Source: Sclerodactyla briareus (lineage: Eukaryota; Echinodermata; Holothuroidea; Dendrochirotida; Sclerodactylidae). From it: a DNA stretch of 64,000 nucleotides. A model generated the notes under the pieces. The model did no database searches. It was not told the origin of the DNA and saw only the letters and a list, made by a program, of their open reading frames with translations. This document shows positions 22,201 through 33,616 of the stretch, in pieces (within the stretch, counting starts at the first letter, position 1; every line of letters starts with the position of its first letter). Position numbers and translations under genes: made by a program. The stretch is taken from positions 62,001 through 126,000 of the forward strand of contig JAODTK010005807.1 of NCBI GenBank assembly GCA_026419785.1. Direction: 5' to 3'.

Positions 22201-24600
22201 TTCCGGCATTGTTCTAGTGGGAAGGGGAGGGGGGTGCAACACGAATGTCCCAAACCAAATTCTCCTTGGCCTACCCATAGTTAACACCAAACTTGAAGAT
22301 GGGACACGTAGGAGAAGAAAAATATATTTGCCAGAATTCTGACAAGTTATTGTATAATGGGCCTAGCATTAACAGGTAAGGGAGAAGCCAGGATATAGGG
22401 GGCGAGTAGCGCGAACGAATTTTTTGTCATTTCGGTCGTTCTTAAATAACATTTAAGCAATCTAATGAGACATATGAGTTGGCCCTTTTATTGTTATGGA
22501 TGGACTGTACTTATTTTTTTCTACCAGTCCGCAAAATATTGGGGGAGGGGGGCATTTGAATTATGTCCCCCCACCAAAAATATTGGGGGGGGGAGACAGG
22601 TCCACCCGGAACCCCCGTCCCCCGTGATCGCGCTCATGCTACGTTCTGTACAGGTAGGAGGCTTAACTAAAAGCAAATGACCCAGTTGTCTTTCATTTTT
22701 CTGTAATCCACATAGATCACTCTAGGAAAAGCAATTAGAAGCAATCCCAATCAGAATTATCAACATTAGATCAAGCTGCAAAAAACTTATATTTTACTCC
22801 GTCAGAGTACACTCTAAAAAAGTGCTGCGAAGTTTGCAAGTTAAAATCGAGTCTCTCACCTTAATATCAACAAACGGTGGCTCTAAGTACCACCAGTGTT
22901 CTCAAAACAGGGAACATACGCTACATTTGCGAACGCTATACTTACAGCAAATTTTGAGTCGATTTTAGTCTTCGATGAGAAGAATAGGAAAACCCGATGT
23001 TGGATAACGTATTTGACACTTCATTCCACCCCCGACGAAAACGTTTTCATTAAAACATCCTTCTGTCGATCTTATTTTTTTCGGCCCCGAACCCATGGGG
23101 GGGGGGCAGCCGGCCCTCCCTGATCCCCCCCCTGGCAGCCGCCCGTATCCAGGCGTTCAAAGGCAAAGTCATAGTTTGGTGTAACTTTGACTTTGAGATT
23201 ATTCAGTGCAAGGGCGGACTTACCCATCGAAAGTGGAGAGGGGGGCGTTGCAAAGCAAGTTGAACATTTTGTTGTGCAAAAACGTTATCTATGGAGGCAC
23301 CCATGATATTTGCAGGTCACGACTCCTTTTCCGACCCCGCGCTAATGGCTGAGCCCTGGATTTAGCGGAGGCTGCATGGACTGAAATCGCAGGTCACGGA
23401 AACAGGGAAATAGATGGATAATGTACCCCAACATCGTCCCAGTCAAAAAGGTGTTGTCAATGCATCTACCATACAGGGCAGACAAGATCTTGGAATGAAA
23501 AAGTCTGGCCCGCGGGAGGAGTACCGCGTGTTCCTCATCTCGTATTAAAGCACGTTATCGATTGTAATCAATCTAGACTTCAACCGTCATTCTGGCCGAG
23601 GGGACGGGGCCGAGCGTCCTCAGTTGAATCCCCTTCCTTTGAGCCTCTCACTCCTTTCCCGTATGTATACGAAGGAGTAGCAGCGCTATTCAGCTTCCTT
23701 TCTTATGGCAGCTCTACATATTTACTCCATCAGAATCTCTCAAATTTGTAGTTTTGGTGTGTCAGGATTCTGGTATATCGTGATTATCGCATTTCGACTT
23801 AGAGACTGGTTCTATTTGGTTGCCTGATTCCACTAGGATGGTCAAAACGTGAGTTTATTTCAACTTTTCTTCGCTCTTCTATGAGAACACATGGCGGCAT
23901 CAAAGCTACAAACAGTATGCCCTCCTAATTACGCTCGGTCGAGTGGAGCACCTGCAGTACTGGATCAGCGATGGTGTTGTTAGAAACAAATAATCTCCTA
24001 CAACACCCGCCGGCCTATACAACACAGAGGGGAACTGACGCTGAGCGGAGAGTCAAAAGGCCATATAAAAACTGTCGTGAATGTTGACTTAATGAAATAA
24101 AACGCAGGTGGTAATAATGGTGGCCAAAAGGGCTCGTCATTAACCATGTAAACCTGAAATTTTCTTTCACGCTCCGCGCCAACCAATTGGTGGCGCTCCG
24201 CTTAGATGAGTGACACAAATCAATCATCAAAGTTTGGGCTGCGTCCCCCACCCTAAAGTTGTAGGCTCCCGCCGCCACTGCTATCGAAGAATTTTGATAA
24301 TCTGGCGCTAACTGAGACGGCTAAAAGAGCAGGAGCCAGCCATGCTTAACGAAACATGACACCAGCTGGATTATGCTGTACAGCATGTGCCTCGACAAAA
24401 ACGGAATATCTGGGGGAGGGGTTGCGCTGATGTACAAATCTAGTCCAATCGGTGAACGTCACTAGCTCAACAAAGACCTGTGAATTTACACATTTTGAAC
24501 AATGAATTGTCTCGTTACATCTGGCGCTACTGAAACCAAGATGTGTCGTATATCGCCCGTCTTCCTCAAAGAACGGCCTGCGTAATTCCATATATTTGAA
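19300..24600. other. About 5 kb without a supportable gene
   Basis: The longest frames (156 codons at 20051-20521 and 113 codons at 21686-22027 minus) have no recognisable domain, and overlapping frames are open in the same regions. There are several poly-C/G patches (20070, 22550-22610, 23098-23130), and aatattggggg occurs twice about 50 bp apart at 22540 and 22580. A block beginning tacactctaaaaaa at 22808 resembles one end of the TIR element at 9155, but no matching end was found. Confidence 0.4.
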
Positions 24601-24749
24601 GATGGTGGCCATCTACTTGGAAGGGTGTACTGAGTTTGACTAGCTGATCATGACTGGTGATATGAAACTTTCACCTTGATGACATTAATAACACTGGTGG
24701 CAAACCGTTTCCGAAACCTACTCATGATCACAGCCTCGTGCAAAATATG

Positions 24750-26230
24750 TCTGGTTCTACCCATAATGCTGCGCACACTTGGGACGTTGTGATCAATCGT
24801 GAGAGGGTGGGCCCTGTGGTGCGCCTCCTTCCATCGAGGATCCATGTCTGGCAGTCTGGGTGACGACGAATGAGGCAATCTTACGGGTGATCAACTATGC
24901 TGTGGGGGTTTGAACGTTAATCTGAGCAACCGGTTCGGCCCCGTAAGCGCATACTTAAGGAGGTTTCGGTCAATTAATATCCCTTATTTCATTCGAGTAA
25001 TTGAAACGGTGTGCGATGGACTATGACAATTGCTTAATGAATCTCATCGATCAGCACGCGCCCAAGGTTACTAAAACTAACCTCAAGACCAACCGCACTC
25101 TGGTACTGATCAATTGAGAAGAAGCGAAACACACGAGGTGTAAAGCTGAAAGAATTGGTGGCGCACCAAACTTATTGTGCAAAAACAGCTTGAAGGGAAG
25201 AGGTGTCGAGAGTTCAAACAAACTTCATTGATAAAATCACTGCGATACGCCAGGATTTTGAAACGTCGGTGTCCACTGACAGATCATGAGGGCAGACTTC
25301 CCCTCTTATGGTAACGAATTACAGTCGTTCACATCTGCCAGGGAGGATGGGTTCGGGAACATATTCTTCGTGCCCCATGTAAGTCCTGCGTTTGGACCCA
25401 TTGCCTACGTGCTCCTTGAAACAATGTGTGAATAAGCGTCCACCAATCATTATTGCTATTATTAACCGTTCACTCAGTGACTCATACAGCTTCACCAGCT
25501 TCAAGTGTTTACATTTCATTGCCCAAACTAAAAAACAAGCCGAGGTCTAGAGAAATCTATTCCCAAGAACTATCGCCCTGTCTCAACCTACCGTTCATAT
25601 CCTAGCTTTTAGAGAGAGTTGTGGCGAAACGATTCGCAGAGTATAACTGAAATGCGTTGCACGAAGACTACCAAGTCCAATGTTTCCTGGCTTTAGGGAT
25701 ATTTATACCAAGGTTGGGCAATCCAATGTAAACAGCGTGGGTAAGGTCAATAATTTGGGCGCCATTCTTGACTCCCATCTCACGATGCAGGACCAGGTGT
25801 TTGCTGTGGTTAAATCCTGGCATTTTCACATTCGCATCATTGGAGAAATAGGCAATTTATACCCGATGATGTATGTCGATTGTTGGTCCAGTCAATTGTG
25901 ACATCACGTTCAGTGAACTATGGTAATACTTTACTCTCGGGCTGACAATATACTCATCAATCGTTTGCAACGGGTGCCAAAAACTGTGCCGCACGTCGAT
26001 TAACACGTAGTCGGCGGCACGAACATATCACGCCAATCTCGGGGGATCTGCACTGGCTGCCTGTCAAGTACAGGTCGCGTTCAAAGTCCTTTTTGTACAC
26101 TAAAAAAACCTTAATGGCTGGCTCTGTGTACATAGGAGACTATCTTCAGAGATACCAGCCAAATGGGTCTCTCCGATCACAATCTAGTTCGCTACTTCCA
26201 AAGGTTACTACTTACAATAAACTTACTTAA
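24750..26230 (+). pseudogene. Retrotransposon ORF2 remnant (endonuclease end, reverse transcriptase)
   Basis: This is the coding remnant of the element above. The longest uninterrupted piece is 25680-25901, which carries the NNLGAILDSHLTM block typical of the region C-terminal to the RT catalytic core. The catalytic aspartate motif (usually (F/Y)ADD) was not found, so the core is missing or too decayed. The order of blocks fixes the strand as plus. Confidence 0.75.
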
Positions 26231-26437
26231 AAGTAGGAACAGCACCGCCGTTTGACAGATATGCGGAAATATAATGGAACCAACGCCCCTTGATGCTAAG
26301 TGTGCAAAAGGGGACCCATTTTTTAAGGGAAAAGTAAAAACCTAATTTTAAGCGTTGACATTGTATTTTCGTCTTTCATCTGAATTTATTCTTTATATTG
26401 TACAGCGCCTTAGGGCATTAATAGGATAGGGCGCTCA

Positions 26438-26472
26438 ATGATAATAATAATCATATAATAATAATATATTAC

Positions 26473-26541
<69 letters not shown>
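26438..26541 (+). repeat. (ATA)n tail
   Basis: About 100 bp of ata/taa triplets with a few interruptions, immediately after the 3' end of the retrotransposon. This is the tail microsatellite many such elements carry. The poly-Tyr/poly-Leu minus-strand frame over it is an artefact. Confidence 0.9.
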
Positions 26542-26544
<3 letters not shown>

Positions 26545-26787
26545 TTGAAATGAAATGATCCCACCAATCTTGTCTTTATAGTTAAGTGCTCTAAAATTGT
26601 ATACACTAATTTGTATAGGCCTATTAATAGATCATGTTGAATGGAAGAAATATTCCATGCTAATTCTGTCTTTATCCCCCTTCTCAGCAATGCTCGTTAC
26701 TCAGTAGTACGATAGTGGACGCAGTGCTTTGTTTTGGGAATATAGTCGGGCATATAAACAATCATCAAGATGTGGTATTTTTCTCAG

Positions 26788-26846
26788 GACAGCGAATATT
26801 GCGACACACGACGTCCAGTTAATAATGAAGACTCCGTGGTTCACAG
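26788..26846 (+). CDS. Internal exon candidate, 59 bp
   Basis: A tggtatttttctcag acceptor is followed by an open frame reading DSEYCDTRRPVNNEDSVVH and a gtaaaa donor. The donor is weak. The peptide is acidic with one cysteine, comparable in style with the 314-367 exon. No domain is recognised. Confidence 0.3.
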
Positions 26847-26989
26847 GTAAAATGACGACAATAGGAGGGGACAAAGTACTGGTATCAGAGGACTATTGGA
26901 CTTTGCGCCGCTGAGAGAATCATATCAGTTAGATTCTCAACCACTGACATTTATCAGTAATACAAGCAGTGTAAACATAAAGGCAATTT

Positions 26990-27430
26990 AATCGAAGTGA
27001 AAATGAAACAATCGTACAGAGAACAAATAACAGTCACCCTTTGTACAAGCGTCGTATCTGGGAAAAGGGGGATCTTGACGGAACGAAACTAAAACCTCGC
27101 TTAAAAGAGCACTCTGCTGGACCGTGGTGAAACGGTCTTAGGACTTCAGTCAGCTGAAGAAAGATAGGTTACTGTGTCACAAGCCGACGAGTGTCATTGT
27201 CCTGTTCATCTATGGAAGAGGAAAGGAGTTGGGGAGGGCGGGTTGGGGGGGGGGAGGGTTGTGAACAAACTGTGGTTATACATTATTACTGGAACAGTCA
27301 ATGTCTGTGGCATGTCCCCTTCCGCCTGGTTGATGCTATGGCCTTTCGCTTCGCCCGATGAGGGGAAGCTACCCCAGACAGAACAGCAATGATAGACCCC
27401 CCGGACGACAGGCAACAGTGATAAAGGCCT
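26990..27430. repeat. Segmental duplication, copy 2, first part
   Basis: Counterpart of 17690-18130. Shared blocks are atctgggaaaagggggatct at about 27058, the gccgacga block at 27184, the G-rich patch at 27245-27258, the gcatgtcccc block at 27310 and ggcaacagtg at 27411. Homology stops soon afterwards and resumes at about 32095. Confidence 0.65.
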
Positions 27431-27744
27431 GTAGTCAAACCTTCGCTATGATTGGCAAACCAGAGTGAGTTCCCCACGAAGGATCTACGCACGTTGGACG
27501 AATCGGTACGAAAGGCAAAAGAATGCAGTGAGACAGCGGTACGATTCTCTACGAATGCAATGAGATATTTGCGAACCAGTACGCTACCGTCCGAATGCCA
27601 GTAGGAATGCAGAAACGAAGTAGTGAGAATCACTGCGAATCACAGCAATCCATGCCTCACGATATTTCAAATCGTGGATTAGTGTACGCTATATTTCGTT
27701 GTCCTTGTTACAGTCACTTAGGAATAAGAAACTGCAAACTGGGG

Positions 27745-27867
27745 GACTTTTAATGGTGAATAAACAGTCGAGACACTGAATTTAGCTAAATACGGACGAC
27801 GAGGCGCAGCCGAGTCGTTTATAAAAGCTAAATTCAGGTCGAGACTGTTTATGAAACTGTAAAAGTC
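27745..27867. repeat. Long hairpin 1 around gaggcgcagccgag
   Basis: The left arm (gacttttaatggtgaataaa, cagtcgagac, gaatttagct) pairs with the right arm (agctaaattc, gtcgagactg, tttatgaaactgtaaaagtc). The centre is gacgaggcgcagccgagtcg, itself self-complementary at its ends. A second diverged copy lies at 29292-29412. Such a 120-bp inverted repeat suggests a small foldback element or the end of a larger one. Confidence 0.75.
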
Positions 27868-28169
27868 GACCTGCTGCAGTTAATTCCTATTCTACAACCG
27901 CAAATCAAGAATTACCCAACGATTAGAGATATCTATAAATCTAGACTATATATTTGTATCTCCAAACAGTAAATAAGCAGCTAGGGTAACTATTGCGTTA
28001 GTTCGATCGAAATAAAATTGCACACGAACCATACACAAACGATTGGCAATGCGTGCTGTGCGTATTTCCATGGAAATACAAACCACGCGTGCCGAACCGG
28101 AACGTTCTGCGGCGTGTGAAACCATGGAGCTATTATATTAACATGGCGTTCACCAATGCAAGAGGGTCG

Positions 28170-28460
28170 CGTCATGCTCGGTGTGTATTCCGTTCATAGA
28201 GTTAATAAATGCTAGAGTGCGAACGTATTTCGACGCGGCATGTTCGCATGGAGGCCTAAGCTATGGACAAATTTGCATTGCCGCATTACCGGTACGGGCA
28301 AAATTGACATTGGCCCGGAGCTGGTTGCGTCTGCGTGAGAACGCGTTGTTTAACGCGCGATATCATGTACAAAATCCATCTGTTGGCCCGACGCAGCAAC
28401 ACTACGTTTTTGAGGACGCGCAGGGACCAATCTCCCATGAAATCACAATCGCCGTAGCCT
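28170..28460 (+). repeat. Dispersed repeat X, copy 1
   Basis: Aligns by eye with 57035-57310. Shared blocks are taa(a/c)tgctagag(t/c)gcg, ggcctaa(g/c)tatg, aattgacatt(g/c)(g/c)cc, ggagctggttgcg and gcgttgtt(t/c)aac. CpG-rich with no domain in its 93-codon open frame. Confidence 0.6.
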
Positions 28461-28844
28461 AACGATAGGATACGCGCGTCTCTTACTACAGAGCGCGTTC
28501 AAAGATTGCCCGGAGCGAGCTTTTTGCGCGTGTTCCTGATGATCTGCGAATTCTGTACAAAAACGGAGCAATTGTGTGTGGTTTTACGAGCGTGTGCTGA
28601 CCAGTTAACTACGAAGTTGTAATATATGTTTGTGTGTGGTGTAGGCTCTTTCTTGACCACTGACCTATAAATTAAGTGGACTGGAGGCGTAACACGTAAC
28701 ACTTTCATTGACTATTTTCAATGCATTAATTAAAACATACCAAAAAATCTTTAGAAGTATCAAAAATTTCGCGACAATTTTCTTCGAACTACACACTAGT
28801 CAATGTAAACAAGGTCTCTGAAGGTCAATTTGGGGTGTCACAAA

Positions 28845-28961
28845 ATGGCGGCGACCAAACTTCCGGTTACTTCAGTACAGGAAGGTCGCTACAGGTCCGT
28901 TAATTTAGAGGTCAGTGTTCTTGACGCGCGCGTGCCGAACAATCCGCACTCTAGTTCTTAA
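28845..28961 (+). CDS. Small 38-codon ORF at a YY1/ETS-like site
   Basis: The ORF begins in caaaatggcggcgacc, which matches the YY1-type sequence (AAnATGGCGGC) often found at 5' ends of animal genes, and is followed by acttccggt, an ETS/GABP-type site. The peptide starts MAATKLPVTSVQEGRYRSVN and ends at a TAA. A weak donor (caggtccg) lies inside at 28891. It may be a first coding exon or an accident of a CpG-rich repeat. Surrounding sequence belongs to duplicated repeats. Confidence 0.25.
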   Translation: MAATKLPVTSVQEGRYRSVNLEVSVLDARVPNNPHSSS

Positions 28962-28964
28962 TTA

Positions 28965-29270
28965 TGCTCTATGATTCCGTTGAGGCAGTACGCCCTCTGA
29001 AGCGCGCCTATACTGGAAGCCGTAAATGCGCGTGTAAACACGAACTCCCAAAAGTTCACGCAACCCTCTTCGCGTTTAAAAAGTACTGCCTTTTTACTTA
29101 AGACGCAGCAAATCGAGCAAGTTTTCGACTGTTGTGTTACTCTGAACAGCTGACTGTTATTGCAAAAACATGACTGTTATTGCAAAAATAAAAGTCAGCT
29201 ACGTGATTGGGATCAGTCAATCAGAATCTGTATTCAGCAATAACGCGAAGCTTGGGGTGTAGAATTAAGG
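28965..29270 (+). repeat. Dispersed repeat Z, copy 1
   Basis: Shares with 29728-29930 the blocks gttgaggcagtacgccctct, gaagcgcgcc, aacgcagcaaatcgagcaag and gactgttatt. Its last 110 bp (gcaaaaataaaagtcagcta to gcttggggtgtag) also resemble 31210-31310, so the second copy appears split at gactgttatt by the 29.93-31.2 kb insertion. Confidence 0.65.
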
Positions 29271-29291
29271 GGGATATAAACGCAACTGGGA

Positions 29292-29412
29292 GACTTTTAC
29301 TGTGAATAAACAGTCGAGAGTATGAATTTAGGTAAATGACGAACGAGGCGCAGCCGAGTTCGTTTTTAGGCTAATTCAGAGTCGAGACTGTTTATGAACT
29401 CAGTAAAAAGTC
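29292..29412. repeat. Long hairpin 2 around gaggcgcagccgag
   Basis: Second copy of the 27745 hairpin, with arms gacttttactgtgaataaac and gtttatgaactcagtaaaaag and centre gacgaacgaggcgcagccga. The flanks downstream of both hairpins match for about 240 bp (ttaattcct, ttagagatatctata, cagtaaataagcagct, ggtaactattgcgtt), so the repeat unit is larger than the hairpin. Confidence 0.75.
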
Positions 29413-29727
29413 GACTGCTGTTAGTTAATTCCTAGTCTTACAACCCGCAAATCAACAATTACCAAACGTTAGAGATATCTATACCTCTAGATCTATATAT
29501 TTGCATCTCTAACAGTAAATAAGCAGCTTGGGTAACTATTGCGTTGGGTCAACCGAAGTAAATTCATTAGTGCGTACCAGACAAAAAGATTGGCAGTGCG
29601 TGCTGTGCGTGCTTCCACGGAGACGCAATACAACCACGCGTGCCAAACCGGGGGGGGGGGGGGGGTGGTTTGCGGTGGGTGAACATGGCATTCTCCAATG
29701 CACCCAGCGACGGTTCGTTTCGCTGGT

Positions 29728-29930
29728 TTGTATTCCGTTGAGGCAGTACGCCCTCTGAAGCGCGCCGTATACTGAAAGCCGGATTCGGCGCGTGGTAAAC
29801 ATAAACTTCCAAAGGCTCACGCAACCTTACATTCGCGTTCAAAAAGTTCTGCGTTTACCTAAAACGCAGCAAATCGAGCAAGTATTCGATTGTTGTGGTA
29901 CTATGAACAGATGACTGTTATTTAGGGGAT
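29728..29930 (+). repeat. Dispersed repeat Z, copy 2 (left part)
   Basis: Matches the first 200 bp of 28965-29270 up to gatgactgttatt, where family A element 1 begins. The rest of Z appears to resume at about 31205 beyond the insertion. Confidence 0.6.
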
Positions 29931-29934
29931 AAAT

Positions 29935-30094
29935 ACGAGGGTGCCGAAGGGTCGTTTGTTGCATTTAAGACCGATGATGACGTCATGTGGAGGCTTAAAA
30001 CCCGCAGCCAAAGGAGAGGGGTTTTGCCTCTACGATGACGTCGTCAGAGGTCTTAAATGCCAACAAAACACGAGACACCCTCGTTTTTATCCCC
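29935..30094. repeat. 160-bp near-palindrome
   Basis: The left arm ggggataaatacgagggtg...gcatttaagaccg.tgatgacgtcat pairs with the right arm atgacgtcg...ggtcttaaatgcc...caccctcgtttttatcccc. The arms are about 75 nt each with a few mismatches, joined near ccaaaggagagggg. A related left arm without its partner occurs at 44111. It sits at the left boundary of family A element 1. Confidence 0.8.
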
Positions 30095-31210
30095 ATTCAT
30101 AAATACAAACTCGATAAAGTATAAAAAGAACTCGAAAAATTGACTTTTAAGTCAATTTTATGTTGTTCAATAAACATTCTCTAAATGGGTCAGTGACATC
30201 AAATGGCGAATTCATAATTCAGAGTAACCTAAAAACGATCAGAGATTAGAGTTTCGGCATAGTTACACAACAAACAGCGTATCCAATGCAGGCAGTTTCT
30301 ACACTGTTTATGCTTGCGCTAACTAGAACGAACATGATGACTGGACTTTCGGAAGAAAGAGAGAGAAGAAGCAGAAAGAAAACTTGAACCGACGTGCAGC
30401 TTTATCACAATTTAGAAGACACCGATCTTGTTACACCAAAATGGTGTTAGACAATCTCTCAGTGGATATCCAAGACATAACAGGTAATCTCTGATCGATA
30501 AAGGTGATGTATTTTTCATGATTTTCCAAAAAGTTACTCACTTCGAAACCACGAGCTGTGTACTTGTGTAGCCTATTATGGTTTGTAACGATTGAGAGCA
30601 AACTGTTCAACTACGCAGTCAGTGACCCCGCAAACAGTTAACCGTATTTCGAAGGCTACTTGATTAACAATTCAAGTGATTTGCTGTGCCACAAGGCTAT
30701 TGTTTCGATTCACTCCCGGAATAATGATTTTAACCATCGTACTAGGTTATTTGCGTAGTATGCGTGTGTTAGGCTAAAATTTCGAGAGATGAGCGTGGAA
30801 GCTGGATCTTGGAGCAGGTGGTGGGTTTGTGTTACATTAAGGCCTATGCGGGCACTGTACAATACACAACGCACGTAGTTACGGTGGCTATCATTTTGTT
30901 TACACGTAGAGTGTTAGTGTGAGCGCTGCGCTATGTAGGCTGTATGATGTATCTTATAATGATTGATGCTGTGACTTCACATGTATCACCATAGCAACGA
31001 TCCAAAACAAAGGCTAATATGTTGTTCAAGTCACTTTGTGTGCTGGCTTTGCACACGGTAACTATGGCTGCCACCAGCTAAACAATCAGATTCCAGAGTA
31101 ATCATAAATTCTCCCAATTTTCTCTATGCAAAATAGAGAGGGTTCGAATGCCGATTCGAACATGGTCTCGAATGAACTTTTTGACCAATCAGAATGCAGG
31201 AAACCAATAA
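29935..31210 (+). mobile_element. Family A repeat, copy 1, inserted in repeat Z
   Basis: Bounded on the left by the palindrome and on both sides by the two halves of repeat Z (gactgttatt | ... | gcaaaaatatcag). Interior blocks recur at 44.1-46.45 kb in the same orientation and at 57.35-58.35 kb inverted, for example gatatccaagacataacagg, cgagctgtgta and ctatggctgccaccagct. No open frame exceeds background, so it looks like a non-autonomous transposable element of unknown class. Confidence 0.65.
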
Positions 31211-31499
31211 AGGTATTATGAATGCAAAAATATCAGTCCGCTACGTATTGGGGAATTAGCCATCCAGAATCCTGTTTTGAAATAACGGATGGATTGGGGT
31301 TGTAGAGTACAGATTAATGGTCTACCGCACTAGCCCACCCATCTTAATAAAGCCGGCTTAGTCCACATGGATTAGAACTATAGGGCCTGCTGAGCAATTT
31401 GAAAATGTGTCATATATTGCACCGTTTCACATTGATATATGCTACTCTAATCACTGTAGCTGAGCTGTAGGCTACCGCGTCAAGTATGGTACGTCGTGT

Positions 31500-31915
31500 G
31501 ATCAGCTAAAATGTATACCGGTATATACAGACCGAGTACGCTCGAAGTTTGTAGTATTGCATGGTGCATGCGTGCGCGCGTAGCATTCTTGTTGCACTCC
31601 TGGTGCATACGTACTGATTCCGGGGATCGTACTGAATGCGGTGGCGGACCTTGTCATATAGTACTGGTCTTCCTGATTCCGTATGCAGCTCGCTATTGTT
31701 CGTACCGGGTTCGTACAGGCATCGGGGGCGAACAACCGCGAATGTTTTAATCAATCAGAACATTCGCGGCCCGCCGCGAATAGAGGAGAACTACGGCGAA
31801 ACATCACGACTTCAACAAGAACATGCACGAACCCAGTACGAATACATGGCGAATGTGTCATGAAATATCGAGACTGCATAACTTTAAGTTTTGAGAGTGT
31901 CTTTGCACTTTAAGT
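31500..31915. other. CpG-rich patch with overlapping frames on both strands
   Basis: Six frames of 75-82 codons overlap here on both strands, an effect of low stop density in CpG-rich sequence. No domain was seen. It contains the perfect 11-bp inverted repeat ccgcgaatgtt/aacattcgcgg at 31736-31769. The sequence to 32095 shows nothing else. Confidence 0.4.
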
Positions 31916-32564
31916 ATGAGTAAGTTGGTAACCTGCGGGAGTTGCATATGTGACAGCCACAACACCATGTGCGACATGCCGACACCGCCGATATGTCACG
32001 TTATAAATAGGCATAGCCTACCACGACAGAGGAATATAACATACAACAGTGCGCGAAGTCATAGGCCACTGTTTTGCGTGTATGGGATTGAACTCACAGT
32101 TATACGTCAGATCCTACATATTCATTACATTATTTTGTTCAATTCCGCAATGGCCTCTCTACTTACGTTAGAGTTTTGTCAGTGTGGATTATTCAAAGAT
32201 CGGGACCCACCTGTTGCTTTACCAACGAATTTGACTCTCATTCGGCCAATAACAATACCAAGAGTGAGAAAATGTGACCATAAATAGCACCACATTGCAC
32301 ATCTAAGGACGCTTTTTAAACATCAAAAATGTTCCCATCCCCATATTCGTCTCCAAAGACAGATTTGTCAAAAACTGATATGCCCCCCAATCATCGAACC
32401 CTGACGCCGCCCCTGCTATCTATTGCACTTCCTGTGCCAAAGTTGCAGACCTCGTTGTTAGTAACGCCCCGAGTAGGTTCAATACAGTGCAATGTCTTAC
32501 AGTTAAGTATATATATACAAATGTGTTTGCCTTAGACAGTAGGTCTTTGTGTGACCCTGGTACA

Positions 32565-33190
32565 CCTTGGGTCCTAATTTTATTCCCGCAACACTGGAGA
32601 GTCGGGGATATTATGGTTTTGGGTGTGTTGTAGCCGACGATTGTCCCAGGCCTCCACGCCGCCGGAAACTTAGGCGTAGCGCAAAACTATTCAACGCTCA
32701 TCCGATTTGATCTGCAACTGGGGAAACCATGTGCGCCCTAGTGGAATCTCGGACTGAGTGCGAAAGTGGGCTTCACTGCCGCTAAGTTGCATAATTCACG
32801 CGAAAATTGTCAAGTTAGTCGTGTTTGAACGAAACTGGTGGTAGGGAATCTATAGTGATCCCGAAAAATGTGGAGGTCATTCCAAGGTCATCGGAGGTAA
32901 ATTTGCAGAATTTATGCGATTTTCCAAACTTCGTCAGATTAAAAAGCTTGGTGGATGGGGGCTACATTCGTTCCTGACAGAGTTGAATAATTTCCCAGCC
33001 ATCATGGGTCAAATTTAACTCCCATGGAGTACAAACAAAACTGTCGTGGATGGAGGCGATCTTGGTTTCTGACCAAAATGGAGGTCTTTATGGGGTGTTA
33101 GATACTTTTTCCCAATGATGGCTCAACGCGGGGATATACATGTGGGGTGGTATCACCCGACTACCTACACATGTCTCGTTTTTTAATGTA
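32565..33190 (+). repeat. Dispersed repeat family B, copy 2
   Basis: Aligns with 1905-2510 from ttcccgcaacactgg through aaaatggaggtctttatggg to a gggtggtatcacccg-like end. Its absence from the 18.4 kb copy of the duplication defines it as an insertion, or a deletion from the other copy. Confidence 0.65.
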
Positions 33191-33616
33191 GGCGAGAGTA
33201 TATGAACCTACGCCCGTGACTGTTGAAGTTTGAAGGAGGTGCATGATAGTATACTTGCAGGAATATAAACCTAGCAGTGATCGCTGTTGCAGCTTTCAAT
33301 CAAACAGTCAGCCTTCTTTATGACTAAACTATTTCTATAACAATTCTCTATTGTTGTATTGATCTAAGGAAAAGAGGGGAATGGATTGCAAAACTTCATA
33401 CGTATTCATTTCAAAAACCCTTCCCCAGATAGGGCGCCACCTTTGTATTTCGTAAATTCGAATATGTCCGCACAGAGCACAGCCTTCAGTATATACAGGT
33501 ACTAGTTCGTGGAATCACCTGCTTCAACGGTGCCACCCCGGAATAGCTTTCATATCCATCCGCCAAACCTTACTGAAATGAAAGTCACTTTTTCGGTAGG
33601 CTACATGTGAATTTAC

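Larger units (their letters stand above)
24600..26541 (+). mobile_element. Degenerate non-LTR retrotransposon (CR1/L2/Jockey-like), 3' part
   Basis: Reading across many frame breaks recovers endonuclease-end and RT blocks in order: an AHTWDVVINREG-like block at about 24770, INIPYFIRVIETV at about 24975, HAPKVTKTNLKTN at about 25060, NYRPVSTLPF at about 25570, VNNLGAILDSHLTMQDQVF at about 25745, then a DLHWLPVKYRS-like block at about 26045. These match the C-terminal region of ORF2 in CR1/L2/Jockey-type elements. The 3' end is a gtacagcgcc...gggcgct sequence followed by an (ATA)n tail. No intact ORF; 5' truncated and inactive. Confidence 0.85.

Noticed and set aside
22808..22900. Second copy of the TIR element
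   Set aside because: Only one end (tacactctaaaaaa) was found; no inverted partner or TA flank on the other side.
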